Positions 53,201 to 61,101 of a stretch of 64,000 nt of DNA are shown here, in pieces. A program made the position numbers and the translations under genes. The stretch is from Bacteroidota bacterium (lineage in GTDB: Bacteria; Bacteroidota; Bacteroidia; Chitinophagales; Chitinophagaceae). Every line of letters starts with the position of its first letter. Position 1 is the first letter of the stretch. The stretch spans positions 41,336 through 105,335 of the forward strand of contig JAEZGS010000025.1 of assembly GCA_023437225.1 (NCBI GenBank), written 5' to 3'. The notes beneath the pieces were generated by a model. It made no database searches, was not told where the DNA came from, and saw only the letters and a list, made by a program, of their open reading frames with translations.

Positions 53201-56200
53201 CATCCACCAGAACGGATGCCGCATAATCACCGGAGGCTGCATATCCTGGTGCAAGTTTCAGGATGGCTTGTCCATCTCCATTATCAATTATTGTTGCAAA
53301 TGGTGGAAGGCTTGACCCAAACCAGCTTAGGAATTCATTACCCTCAGCATCGTTTGCAGTTAATGGTATGTTCATCGAACCACCTTCATTCATAACGACA
53401 TCAGAGATTGAATTAAGGACCGGAACATTATTGTCATCGACAACCATTGTGAAATAGGTTGTGTCTTTGCCGTTGTTTCCATCGTTCACAATAACTGTAA
53501 CTGTATAAGCCCCCTGGTCTGACAAGCGCGGCTTAAATACAATATTCATGTTGCCGTTGCTAACGTTTTGCAACGTCGCGAAAGGCGGAAGATATTGGGC
53601 TGTAAACGCCAGCAGGTCGCCATCAACATCGGTGGCATTCACCGGAAGCGAAAAGCTAGTGCTGTACTTCATCGTGAAATCGTTGAGCTCTTTGATTTCC
53701 GGCCGTGTGTTGAGGGTCTTAGCATTAATAGTTGCGGTGAATGCTGAAGAACTTCCGATTCCCACCGAACGCACCCTATAGTAATATGTAATGTTCGCAA
53801 ACAAAGCATTATCGAGGTATTCGATCTGCCCGCCATTTGCTGAGGCAACTGTTGCAATTTTTCTGAAATTGTTTTGATTGCCAACCGATCTGAATATTTC
53901 GAATCCTGTTTCGTCCGTAGATTCATCAGTGAAGTTCAGACGTATGGCATCAACGCCTAGCACCGTTGCCTGCAGGTTGGCAGGCACCGCCGGAGGTGGT
54001 GGCGGCAATTGCGTCTTAGCATTTGCAGGCCCTACGAAAGCAGAGAAGCCGGCATTTGATATAGAGCGCAGGCGATAGTAATATGTTGTATTTGCATTAA
54101 GACCTGTATCTGTGTAATCTGTAACGTTGTTGGATACAGTGGCTACAGGAATAAAACCTGTTGAGGCATTGGTAGACCTGGTTATTTCAAAACCGGTTTC
54201 GTCATTTCCTTCGTCATTCCAATGAATATTTATCCGGTCGAAGCCCGCTGCGGTTGCTGTTAAGCCTGATGGCACTGTTGATGCAACAAATGCTGGGCCG
54301 GCAGTTGGCGTAAAATAAGCCTTTGGAACCCGCTCACGAGTGATGCCAGCCGATGTATTGGACCACCACACCTGCATCTCTTCTCCACCACCCTTTTCAA
54401 AATATGTAATGATGATCGAATGGTAGCCTTGAGGAAGCGTTATGGTACCAGTACGATATTGTGCACCATGTGCTCCATCATTGTTTACGAGTGCAGTAGC
54501 GTTGTTTGCATACGTTGTATTAATATACAACTTACTTCCATCGTCCGAATACGTTTCAAAAACGTATGTTCCTGCAACAGGTATATAAATATATCCATAC
54601 CAGTAGAATGCATAGTTGTCCGTCCGTGTACGTATTCCAGCACCGGCATTAACGGTATCAGTAATTCCCGTCTTAACCGGTGTCATGCCGGGACTATTGA
54701 AGTTTGGAAGGTTGTCGTAAGTGCCGTGATAATACCTGTAATTCAAACCAGTGGTATGTGTATAACCAATCACCTGGTTGCTGGGAGCAGAAATGTTACC
54801 TGCTGCATCACTTGCTTTCACAACAAATTTGTAAGACTTACCTGGGTCTAAACCAAATACGGTTACAGTTCTTTCTTTCGTACTGTAGAGCTTTACTCCA
54901 TCAGCATAAACATCGTATCGAACTACGCCCACGTTATCCGAAGAAGCATTCCATCTGAGCGTAACACCATTTGATGAGCTGCCGCGGTAAAGAAGATTCG
55001 ATGGAGCTGAAGGCGCAAGGTTATCGGCAATTGTTCTTGCACCTGATTCATTGCTCTTTGGTGCCGCACCAAAACCATTAACTGCTCTTACGATATAATA
55101 ATACTGCACATTGGAAGGCAGGTTCTGATCCGTGTACGTCACAACGTTTGGTGCAGTTATATGAATTAGTGTATAAGGACCACCGGAAACAGTAGAGCGA
55201 TAAATTTCAAAACCGGTTTCATTGCTACCCGCGTTCGGATTTTCGTTCCATGCAAGTTCTATTGCGGTCTGGGATATGGCAAAAGCTGTAAGATTTTTTG
55301 CTGCTTCAGGCTTTGGAGATCCGCTTGCGGCTATGATTTTCATCACCGGAGAAAATTCCGTTCCGCATCCGAATTCTTCTTTCACACGAGCCTTGTATTG
55401 TCCTATCGGAGCATTATAGGTCTGCTGAGATGAAACAAGCGCGTTATCGCTTACACGATACCATTCATATACTGAGTATCCTTCTGGTAATGTAAGCGGT
55501 GTGGTTGTGCTTCCGTCGGGCGCCGGCAGAACGATACTACGCATTCCTTCTACCTGGATTGGGGGCGTTTGTGTTGTTGTCTTTGGCTTGATCACCGCAG
55601 GTTTTGGCGACCATTCCGAAAACTGGGCAGATGCAGTTCTTTTAAACCTCACACGGTAGGTGCCAAAAGCCTTTACCGTGATCTCGTTTCCAGTAAAATT
55701 GAGTATCGCGCTGTTGTCGAAAACGGTATTTACACCATTGACACGTTGTGCAATGGTAACACCATCTTTTTGCCATTCATATGTATGAAATCCGGGAACG
55801 ATGCCTATGCGGGCACTGATGGCACTGTCCGGACAAAATTCATTTCGTTTGAAGAATACAAGCGGATTGGCCTTGTGCATATCGTTCATAAAGGGCACAA
55901 AGTCTTTTTCATTCCATAATGTTGTCCAAACGGCATGACCCAGAGTGGGATATTGCGTATACCGGATGTCTGCTCCGGCATTCAACATCTGATTGTAATT
56001 GCTCTGGGCCTGGTTTGGAGTTGGGTTGGTATCCTTACCTCCGGTTGCGAACCAGATAGGTATATGAACATAATTGCTGATAGTATAAACGCTTCCGCTG
56101 ACAGCGGCCGCAGGCGCCATTTTAGCCACACGCTGGTAATGCACCTGTCCATAGTTCCAGGCTGCCTTTCCGCCGGCAGAAAGTCCGAAAGTGAATACTC

Positions 56201-56789
56201 TGTCGATATCGAGTCTCACATACTTGGCCAGGGAGTCCATAATGTTATTCATGGTGCTAAAAAGCGCGGTGGTAGGGCTTCCCCATAATCCCCAGCAGCC
56301 ATCGGTCTCCACAGCTTGTGGATACAACAGGAATCCATCGAACTGGTTGTTGTCGACCCGATCACGGAACAACTTACCGCCGTGTACCAGCTGTTTTTCA
56401 TTATTATAAAACCCTCCGTTCGAAGGGCAGCCGAATTCACCGGCGCCATGAAAGAAAAGCGCAACAGGATATTTTTTGTTGACGCTGTCGGGGTTGTTGA
56501 AACTCCGCGGGAATTTCAATCTGAACGGAATGCGAATATTTCCGATCTTAATAAAATATGCTTTATAAGAGGTCACATCATAAGAACCTCCGCCGGTACT
56601 GATGCCATTGGATGGAATAGAAACCCATTTTTGAAGTCCGTTCACTTCAATCGAAGGGTTTTCTGATGAGCCTGCAGGTGCAGATGCGTCATAACGAATC
56701 AATGGATCGTTGGGATCAAAAACGTTCTGCGCGTTGATAGTGGTTGCAAAAAACAGTGTGATGGTTACTAGAAGTAATACTCTCTTCAT
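50271..56789 (-). CDS. Giant secreted hydrolase with FN3, PA14, cadherin-like modules and T9SS type A tail
   Basis: A 2172-residue protein. Signal peptide 1-20 is followed by an alpha/beta-hydrolase domain (about 75-310) resembling PHB depolymerase/feruloyl-type esterases, with Ser204 in GLSAGG, Asp253 (GGKDTNP) and His285 (GHAVW). Then come Ig-like parts, FN3 domains (about 495-585, 590-680, 835-925, 935-1025, 1412-1503, 1780-1872), a PA14 domain (about 682-825) and cadherin-like repeats (about 1030-1213 and 1508-1598). Three copies of an unnamed module are at 1219-1406, 1600-1773 and 1876-2050. The C-terminal tail (VYPNPFIDQLSVDF, VDGKTVKSAKLVKTNK) is a T9SS type A sorting domain. It is probably a surface-attached or released hydrolase acting on a polysaccharide or other polymer; substrate unknown. 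Confidence 0.92.
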   Translation of the reverse strand: MKRVLLLVTITLFFATTINAQNVFDPNDPLIRYDASAPAGSSENPSIEVNGLQKWVSIPSNGISTGGGSYDVTSYKAYFIKIGNIRIPFRLKFPRSFNNPDSVNKKYPVALFFHGAGEFGCPSNGGFYNNEKQLVHGGKLFRDRVDNNQFDGFLLYPQAVETDGCWGLWGSPTTALFSTMNNIMDSLAKYVRLDIDRVFTFGLSAGGKAAWNYGQVHYQRVAKMAPAAAVSGSVYTISNYVHIPIWFATGGKDTNPTPNQAQSNYNQMLNAGADIRYTQYPTLGHAVWTTLWNEKDFVPFMNDMHKANPLVFFKRNEFCPDSAISARIGIVPGFHTYEWQKDGVTIAQRVNGVNTVFDNSAILNFTGNEITVKAFGTYRVRFKRTASAQFSEWSPKPAVIKPKTTTQTPPIQVEGMRSIVLPAPDGSTTTPLTLPEGYSVYEWYRVSDNALVSSQQTYNAPIGQYKARVKEEFGCGTEFSPVMKIIAASGSPKPEAAKNLTAFAISQTAIELAWNENPNAGSNETGFEIYRSTVSGGPYTLIHITAPNVVTYTDQNLPSNVQYYYIVRAVNGFGAAPKSNESGARTIADNLAPSAPSNLLYRGSSSNGVTLRWNASSDNVGVVRYDVYADGVKLYSTKERTVTVFGLDPGKSYKFVVKASDAAGNISAPSNQVIGYTHTTGLNYRYYHGTYDNLPNFNSPGMTPVKTGITDTVNAGAGIRTRTDNYAFYWYGYIYIPVAGTYVFETYSDDGSKLYINTTYANNATALVNNDGAHGAQYRTGTITLPQGYHSIIITYFEKGGGEEMQVWWSNTSAGITRERVPKAYFTPTAGPAFVASTVPSGLTATAAGFDRINIHWNDEGNDETGFEITRSTNASTGFIPVATVSNNVTDYTDTGLNANTTYYYRLRSISNAGFSAFVGPANAKTQLPPPPPAVPANLQATVLGVDAIRLNFTDESTDETGFEIFRSVGNQNNFRKIATVASANGGQIEYLDNALFANITYYYRVRSVGIGSSSAFTATINAKTLNTRPEIKELNDFTMKYSTSFSLPVNATDVDGDLLAFTAQYLPPFATLQNVSNGNMNIVFKPRLSDQGAYTVTVIVNDGNNGKDTTYFTMVVDDNNVPVLNSISDVVMNEGGSMNIPLTANDAEGNEFLSWFGSSLPPFATIIDNGDGQAILKLAPGYAASGDYAASVLVDDGYGAWVSRSFNVTVIEKDPNDKIQVNMRLFTGEIPSWNDVQLQTDGTASLPAPRINVSNLINSVGDQTAVGVEIVSGTYSASQTSAVTGDNTGVYPDNILKDQINWGFFKGNNLQDTVVLKVKGLALNRKYNLTFFAGYNCASCGVSSSTVRFVSQNKTATINYWLNTTVTDTLYDLLPDASGNILVTMIGDANTSRGGVLNALVIDAKFDDGTKPAKPLDLTATAYQNMGVQLYWTDRAYNETNYKVYRAKSKSGPYTFINTTGDFKDSTGYLDATVAPYTNYYYFVAGINANGQGASSDTVAIVTSNNLPKINGLENLFVKTEGTADEDFNVADDPSEMLTVTLLNKPSFVTLTDLGDNNYRITANPTIDNVGWFQITVKVEDDKGSSSTQQMTISVADKFTRSIFVNFGSAAKVAPAPWNNWTGARAANSSRTNLVDEKGINTTYTIRSLTKWSGTTDLGMITGNNSGVYPDAVLESGVTNTTTGTMQLRFEKLNPAMRYNVVLLGSMNEGVEAPFVYSAGTERDTLDARYNTQRTANLNGLVPDATNMITISIDRIGNGTAGYLNAVVLEEYNPAIPLLNPATLYAEPLNQSSVKISWSDRSSNENAADGFELQRATDSSFTENLLSRTYPSYTREVVDNGLTPNSKYWYRVRARSGGTNSEYSNKFRTITPQSIVYVNFNYQVTNAPAPWNNLATLPNVEESFPGMKDQSGNNTGISLSIEKIFNGEFNAGRVTGNNSGIAPDAVLQANFWLDNTQLSTMRVTGLNHSKKYRFGFIGSSSAVGWYKGNYTATYTIGNRTVYLNSWENSTKIVYIESVVPDENGEVLISFSTTEIANYGFNAGLVLMAYDDDEATVVVNGGEAPLSAPMVAAAREETEKKVEMETKVYPNPFIDQLSVDFINTADAGNVSVEIVDLSGRSVMQRNYGPMPKGFNSIRIATGSSLNTAGLYTINLRVDGKTVKSAKLVKTNK
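50640..51164 (-). repeat. Module copy C in the giant hydrolase
   Basis: Residues 1876-2050. It starts SIVYVNFNYQVTNAPAPWNN, has the core RVTGNNSGIAPDAVL, and ends NAGLVLMAYD. It is followed by a linker and the T9SS tail. Confidence 0.85.
51471..51992 (-). repeat. Module copy B in the giant hydrolase
   Basis: Residues 1600-1773. It starts SIFVNFGSAAKVAPAPWNNW, has the core MITGNNSGVYPDAVL, and ends TAGYLNAVVLEEY. It shares the APAPWNN and TGNNSG-PDAVL signatures with copy C. Confidence 0.85.
52572..53135 (-). repeat. Module copy A in the giant hydrolase
   Basis: Residues 1219-1406 of the giant protein. It starts QVNMRLFTGEIPSWNDVQ, has the core AVTGDNTGVYPDNIL, and ends in a SRGGVLNALVID strand. 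It is the most divergent of three copies and has a Cys pair CASC in the second half. Confidence 0.8.
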
Positions 56790-56807
56790 AAACGAGGTTT
56801 AATCGGG

Positions 56808-57053
56808 TTAACACGACTTAGGCCGAAGCCCTGCGGTCTTCTTCAGGATATCAATTATGTTAATGGGAATGAAGAGGAATATTGGAGGATTCGCACGGTT
56901 GTTTTCAGAAGTATTAAATAGGGTTCGGTCGTCTTCAGGGATTATCGGAGAGAGTGGAAGTGCGCCAAATGTAGCAATTATTCCGAAAAGTTGAAATAAT
57001 TTGCCAGATAACCAAACATTCCGCTCAAAAAACTTTTTGACGAATGTTTTCAT
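56808..57053 (-). CDS. Possible small protein upstream of the giant gene
   Basis: An 81-residue frame beginning ATG at 57053, with a hydrophobic stretch LFQLFGIIATFGALPL near its N-terminus and a polar C-terminal part. Its stop lies 18 bases before the giant gene's ATG, so it is spaced like an operon member. It overlaps the ATG of the divergent glycosyltransferase by two bases. No family is recognised, so it may be a chance frame. Confidence 0.3.
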   Translation of the reverse strand: MKTFVKKFFERNVWLSGKLFQLFGIIATFGALPLSPIIPEDDRTLFNTSENNRANPPIFLFIPINIIDILKKTAGLRPKSC

Positions 57054-58263
57054 GCTTAAACGAATGATTATTCTCGAAATCGGCTTCTGGACATGCTTTG
57101 CTGTCTTATTCTACACATATATAGGATACCCGTTAGCGTGTATGATGTTGATGGTAATACGAAGACCAGGAACAAAAAACTTGTCCGATGTCAATTCACC
57201 GATACATAAGATAGCCGTGATCATTCCGGCGTTCAATGAGGCCACCTGCATCAGCGAAAAAATACAGAATACCCTTTCACTCAATTATCCCGCGGGTCAA
57301 TTTAGTGTTCATGTGGTTGCCGATGGATCAACTGATGATACCGTGAGCATATGTAATGAATTCCCATCAGTGATTTGTCACCATCAGCCAGCCAGGGGCG
57401 GGAAAGTGGCTGCCATACAACGTATCATTCCCGGACTAAAGGATGATGTGCTCCTGCTAACCGATGCGAATTGTCTGTTGTCGAAGGATTCGCTGTTACT
57501 GATATCTGCTCATTTCAGTGATGTTCGGACTGGAGCCGTTGCAGGAGAGAAAAAGATCGCAAACCGCATCGCCAACATGGAGGCCACCGAGGGGCTGTAT
57601 TGGCAATATGAATCGATGCTCAAGCGACTGGATTCTTCCATCAACACCATCGTAGGTGCGGCGGGCGAGCTGTTTGCAGTCAGACGCCGGGATTATATAT
57701 ACCTGCCGGAAGACACATTGCTTGACGATTTCATGCAAAGTATGTTGTTGTGTGCGAGGGGGCTAAAAGTAGGTTATGAACCGGCAGCGGTGGCAATGGA
57801 AGCTCCATCACCGGGAATGTCGATAGAGTTCGAACGAAAGTGCCGCATCGCCGCCGGTGCATTCCAATCCATGAGGCGGCTGCTGCCGGTTTCTTCCATC
57901 TACAGGCAGCCATTGCTATTCTTTCAATACGTGTCACACAGGGTGTTACGATGGACAGCCTGCCCGCCCGCACTGCTGTTGATCTTTTTACTAAATGGTG
58001 CGCTTGCTGCATTTCATCCCTGGGAAGGATATAGTTTGATGATGTGGATTCATATCTGCTTTTACCTGCTGGCAATAACTGGAATTGTACTCTCCTGGAA
58101 CAGTTCCGCACCACGAGGGTGGATTCTGAGAATCCCGGCGTATTTCACGATCATGAATGCAGCAATGTATGCCGGATTATACAGATACATCAATAAGCGA
58201 CAAACAGCATTGTGGAAAAAAGCACCCAGAAACAACAATATGGAGGCAGTTGACCTCAACTAA
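57052..58263 (+). CDS. Membrane glycosyltransferase family 2 (processive type)
   Basis: About 403 residues. The ATG at 57052 is used because it begins a hydrophobic segment; a later ATG at 57064 is possible. An N-terminal membrane segment (FWTCFAVLFYTYIGYPLACMML) is followed by a GT-A domain with VVADGSTDDTVSI, LLTDANCLL (DxD-like), EDTLLDDFMQ and RKCRIAAGAFQSM, the last two corresponding to the acceptor and (Q/R)xxRW-like positions. Two or more membrane segments lie at the C-terminus. It probably elongates or adds sugar to a surface polysaccharide. It is divergent from the giant gene and starts the plus-strand polysaccharide cluster. Confidence 0.88.
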   Translation: MLKRMIILEIGFWTCFAVLFYTYIGYPLACMMLMVIRRPGTKNLSDVNSPIHKIAVIIPAFNEATCISEKIQNTLSLNYPAGQFSVHVVADGSTDDTVSICNEFPSVICHHQPARGGKVAAIQRIIPGLKDDVLLLTDANCLLSKDSLLLISAHFSDVRTGAVAGEKKIANRIANMEATEGLYWQYESMLKRLDSSINTIVGAAGELFAVRRRDYIYLPEDTLLDDFMQSMLLCARGLKVGYEPAAVAMEAPSPGMSIEFERKCRIAAGAFQSMRRLLPVSSIYRQPLLFFQYVSHRVLRWTACPPALLLIFLLNGALAAFHPWEGYSLMMWIHICFYLLAITGIVLSWNSSAPRGWILRIPAYFTIMNAAMYAGLYRYINKRQTALWKKAPRNNNMEAVDLN

Positions 58264-58531
58264 GGGTTACCATTTAAAAAACTTTAAAATACCTCCTTGC
58301 ATTATTCATTTTTGTTCCTATTTTTACCCCGAACTTAAATCGCATCCTCCTCTGAAAACTTTGGTTAGGTCTCTGCACTAAGCTTTACTTCTACCACAAT
58401 CCTTGAAATTCCTCTATTGAACACTGATCCAAACTATCCGGCAATTTATTTGTTGTCATAGCTGTATTATCCCAATACCTGATGCAAGCCTGTTCATCAA
58501 GCTTAGGATTCGTGACCTCAATAGTATCAAA

Positions 58532-58927
58532 ATGAAAAGAAAAGTACTCATTATTGAAAGCAGCAACGCGATCAGGTTCTTATTGCAAACCGTACTCGAA
58601 AAAGACTTCGAGGTTTTTACTGCAGAAGATGGTGCCGGCGGGATTTATTGGCTATCCAGGAAAATTAAGCCTTCACTCATCATTACAGATCCTCAACTTC
58701 CAGATCTAGAAAACTGGGAATTAATTGAGCAGCTCACAAGCAGCCCGATGTTCCGTCAGATTCCGATCATCATTCTTTCGTCCCTCGGACAGTCGGAAAC
58801 GGCAGAGCGCGCCCGTGATTATAATCTGGCACGTTCTTTTAATAAACCGTTCAACCCGATAGCACTGCTCGAGGCCGCAAAGTCTGTTATTCAGGAACAT
58901 GACAGAGAGTTAAGTATATCAAGGTGA
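58532..58927 (+). CDS. Stand-alone response-regulator receiver protein
   Basis: A 131-residue single receiver domain. The phosphoacceptor is Asp53 in LIITDPQLPD; Glu9 (IIESS) supplies an acidic residue although the second of the usual pair is Ser10; Ser83 and Lys105 (FNKPFNP) complete the active site. There is no output domain, so it acts by protein contact. It lies 50 bases upstream of the sugar transferase, whose N-terminal domain has the same fold-like pattern, suggesting a direct partnership. The kinase is not in the window. Confidence 0.88.
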   Translation: MKRKVLIIESSNAIRFLLQTVLEKDFEVFTAEDGAGGIYWLSRKIKPSLIITDPQLPDLENWELIEQLTSSPMFRQIPIIILSSLGQSETAERARDYNLARSFNKPFNPIALLEAAKSVIQEHDRELSISR

Positions 58928-58977
58928 CCAATATCCGTTCGAAAGCCGTTAACCAGCTTTAATCAAAACCTTACTTT

Positions 58978-60120
58978 ATGGAACCTGTTATGCTAACTGA
59001 AAGAAAAATTGTCGAAAGGAAGTACAAGCATTACTCCTTCATACCTAAACCGGAACAAGACCAAAACACCAGGATCGATTTCTTCTACATCGGAAAAAAG
59101 ATTTCGAACCTCGATACGCTGATCAAAGTTTTCGAAAGTGGATATGCTGCCGAGAATGCAACGAAGGCAATCTCCATGCTCTCGAGGTTGTTGCGTTCAC
59201 ATACCCTTCCCGGATGCATCATTGCTGAAGATACCCTGTCACAGGAATGTATCGCTCAACTTACCACACTTCTTCAATCCTCTAAAGAGCTTGCAGCTAT
59301 TCCCTTCTTTGTAGATGCATCGGAGGAGAAGAACTATACAAAGTTTCATGAAACAGCTATTGTTGATGATTTGATCTCAATAAATAACTTACCAAAACAA
59401 CAGTTGGTACGCAAGGTGCTGTTTTGGAAGAAAATTAAAGACCGTGCTCTTGCGACTCCTTTTTCACAAACACATGCAAAACAAAGAAATCGTACTACGT
59501 TCACGGCAGCAGTGAAGCGAACCCTCGATATCATCATCTCGGTGATCTTATTGATTGCTACAAGCCCGCTATTTCTTCTGATCGCCCTGGCATTGAAATT
59601 GGAATCGAAGGGGCCCGCGATTTATGTTTCAAAGCGGGTGGGTCGTGGGTATAAGATCTTTACTTTCTACAAGTTCAGAACAATGGTTCATGATGCCGAT
59701 ACGAAAGTGGATGATTTCAGCCACCTCAACATCTATGATCTGAAGAAGCTTAATCCTAAGTTCATAAAGATTCATAATGACCCCAGGGTAACCCGTATAG
59801 GTTTGTTCTTAAGGAAGACTTCGATGGATGAGCTTCCACAATTATGGAATGTGCTTCGGGGAGACATGTCACTGGTGGGAAACCGACCTTTGCCATTGTA
59901 TGAGGCCGAAACACTCACCACTGATGAGTGGTCAAAGCGCTTCCTCGCTCCAGCAGGTATTACAGGCTTGTGGCAAATTAAGAAAAGAGGTAAAGAAAAG
60001 ATGTCAGCCCTCGAGCGGGTATCACTGGACGTTCATTACGCTGAGAAATGCAATCTGCTGCATGATCTTTACATCATGGCCATCACTCCCACTGCATTGA
60101 TCCAAAAGACCAACGTTTAA
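58978..60120 (+). CDS. Sugar-phosphate transferase with degenerate receiver-like N-domain
   Basis: A 380-residue polyprenyl-phosphate sugar-1-phosphate transferase that probably starts polysaccharide repeat assembly on the lipid carrier at the inner membrane. Residues 33-155 resemble a response-regulator receiver without the phosphoacceptor: Glu84 (CIIAEDTL) sits where the neighbouring protein has Asp53, and the first-strand acid pair is missing. A membrane helix (about 181-205) and the catalytic domain follow, with YKFRTM (231-236), ELPQLWNVLRGDMSLVG (285-301) and NRPLPLYE, all typical of the WbaP/WcaJ-type cytosolic domain. The usual N-terminal four-helix part of WcaJ is absent. A terminator follows the stop. 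Confidence 0.9.
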   Translation: MEPVMLTERKIVERKYKHYSFIPKPEQDQNTRIDFFYIGKKISNLDTLIKVFESGYAAENATKAISMLSRLLRSHTLPGCIIAEDTLSQECIAQLTTLLQSSKELAAIPFFVDASEEKNYTKFHETAIVDDLISINNLPKQQLVRKVLFWKKIKDRALATPFSQTHAKQRNRTTFTAAVKRTLDIIISVILLIATSPLFLLIALALKLESKGPAIYVSKRVGRGYKIFTFYKFRTMVHDADTKVDDFSHLNIYDLKKLNPKFIKIHNDPRVTRIGLFLRKTSMDELPQLWNVLRGDMSLVGNRPLPLYEAETLTTDEWSKRFLAPAGITGLWQIKKRGKEKMSALERVSLDVHYAEKCNLLHDLYIMAITPTALIQKTNV

Positions 60121-60142
60121 TTGATCAATCATAAAATTGATT

Positions 60143-60175
60143 TGCAATTTCCTTTTCGGAAATTGCATTTTTATT
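60143..60175 (+). terminator. Rho-independent terminator after the sugar transferase
   Basis: A 10-bp perfect stem (TGCAATTTCC at 60143-60152, GGAAATTGCA at 60158-60167) with a TTTTC loop, followed by TTTTTATTT. It lies 22 bases after the sugar transferase stop and before the next GT2. Confidence 0.85.
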
Positions 60176-60188
60176 TAAAGAACTGAAT

Positions 60189-61097
60189 TTGTTGCCCTAC
60201 CCCAAAATTTCCATAATAACACTTAACTATAATCAGCCTGAACGAACCAATAGGTTCCTTCGCTCAACCGTAACAATTACTTACCCGAACTATGAGATCC
60301 TGGTTTGCGACATGGCTTCGGACTTAGATCCGGGCACAACCATTGATATTACTGTGAATGGAAGAGCACGACTGCTCCTCAATAAAAAAAATCTTGGATT
60401 TGCAGGGGGTAATAACTGGGGCATCGAACAAGCCGATGGCGACTTCTTGTTTATTGTAAATAATGATACACTGGTTACGCCAGCATTGCTGGAATTATTG
60501 CTGCAGCCGATGCTTAACGATCAGATGATCGCGGTGACATGCCCAACAATTTTGCAGTATCCGCATACAGGTGTGATCGAATATGCCGGCTTTAAACCAA
60601 TGAACTTTTTTACGGGTCGCACAAGCAGCATTGGCTTTAATATGCCTGATGAGCCAGGGTATCGAACAACAGGCCCAACCTTCGCGGCCCATGGTTGCGC
60701 GATGCTTATCCGGCGGAGCGCTCTGCAAAAAACAGGACTGTTCCCTGCGAATTTTTTTCTCTATTATGAAGAATGGGATCTTTCAATACGCATCAAAAAA
60801 GCGGGATACCAGATATGGCATGTTGGACCAGCTGAAATATATCATGAAGGATCAGCAAGTATTGGCAACAGTAATCCCATGAAAGAATATTATCTGACGC
60901 GCAACCGGATCTTATTCATACGACGAAATGCTTCATTATTTCAACTACTGGTATTCACTGTATTCTTCTCATTCCTCTCTGTTCCTAAGTCGATCATATC
61001 GTATCTTGTAAAGGGGCAGTTTAAACATCTGTCGGCCTTCGTCAAAGCCATTCGCTGGAATCTTCAACACAATAAAAATTTGGTACACACATCGTAA
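60189..61097 (+). CDS. Glycosyltransferase family 2 (rhamnosyltransferase-like)
   Basis: A 302-residue cytosolic GT-A enzyme. No in-frame ATG precedes the conserved start; the first codons are TTG TTG, so a TTG start (60189 or 60192) is required. Motifs are SIITLNYNQPERTNRFL, NKKNLGFAGGNNWGIEQA and NNDTLV (DxD-like), with a C-terminal FFLYYEEWDLSIRIKKAG acceptor/catalytic segment that is standard for this group. It adds a sugar to a lipid-linked oligosaccharide. The next GT2 starts four bases after its stop. Confidence 0.9.
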   Translation: MLPYPKISIITLNYNQPERTNRFLRSTVTITYPNYEILVCDMASDLDPGTTIDITVNGRARLLLNKKNLGFAGGNNWGIEQADGDFLFIVNNDTLVTPALLELLLQPMLNDQMIAVTCPTILQYPHTGVIEYAGFKPMNFFTGRTSSIGFNMPDEPGYRTTGPTFAAHGCAMLIRRSALQKTGLFPANFFLYYEEWDLSIRIKKAGYQIWHVGPAEIYHEGSASIGNSNPMKEYYLTRNRILFIRRNASLFQLLVFTVFFSFLSVPKSIISYLVKGQFKHLSAFVKAIRWNLQHNKNLVHTS

Positions 61098-61101
61098 TTG
61101 C

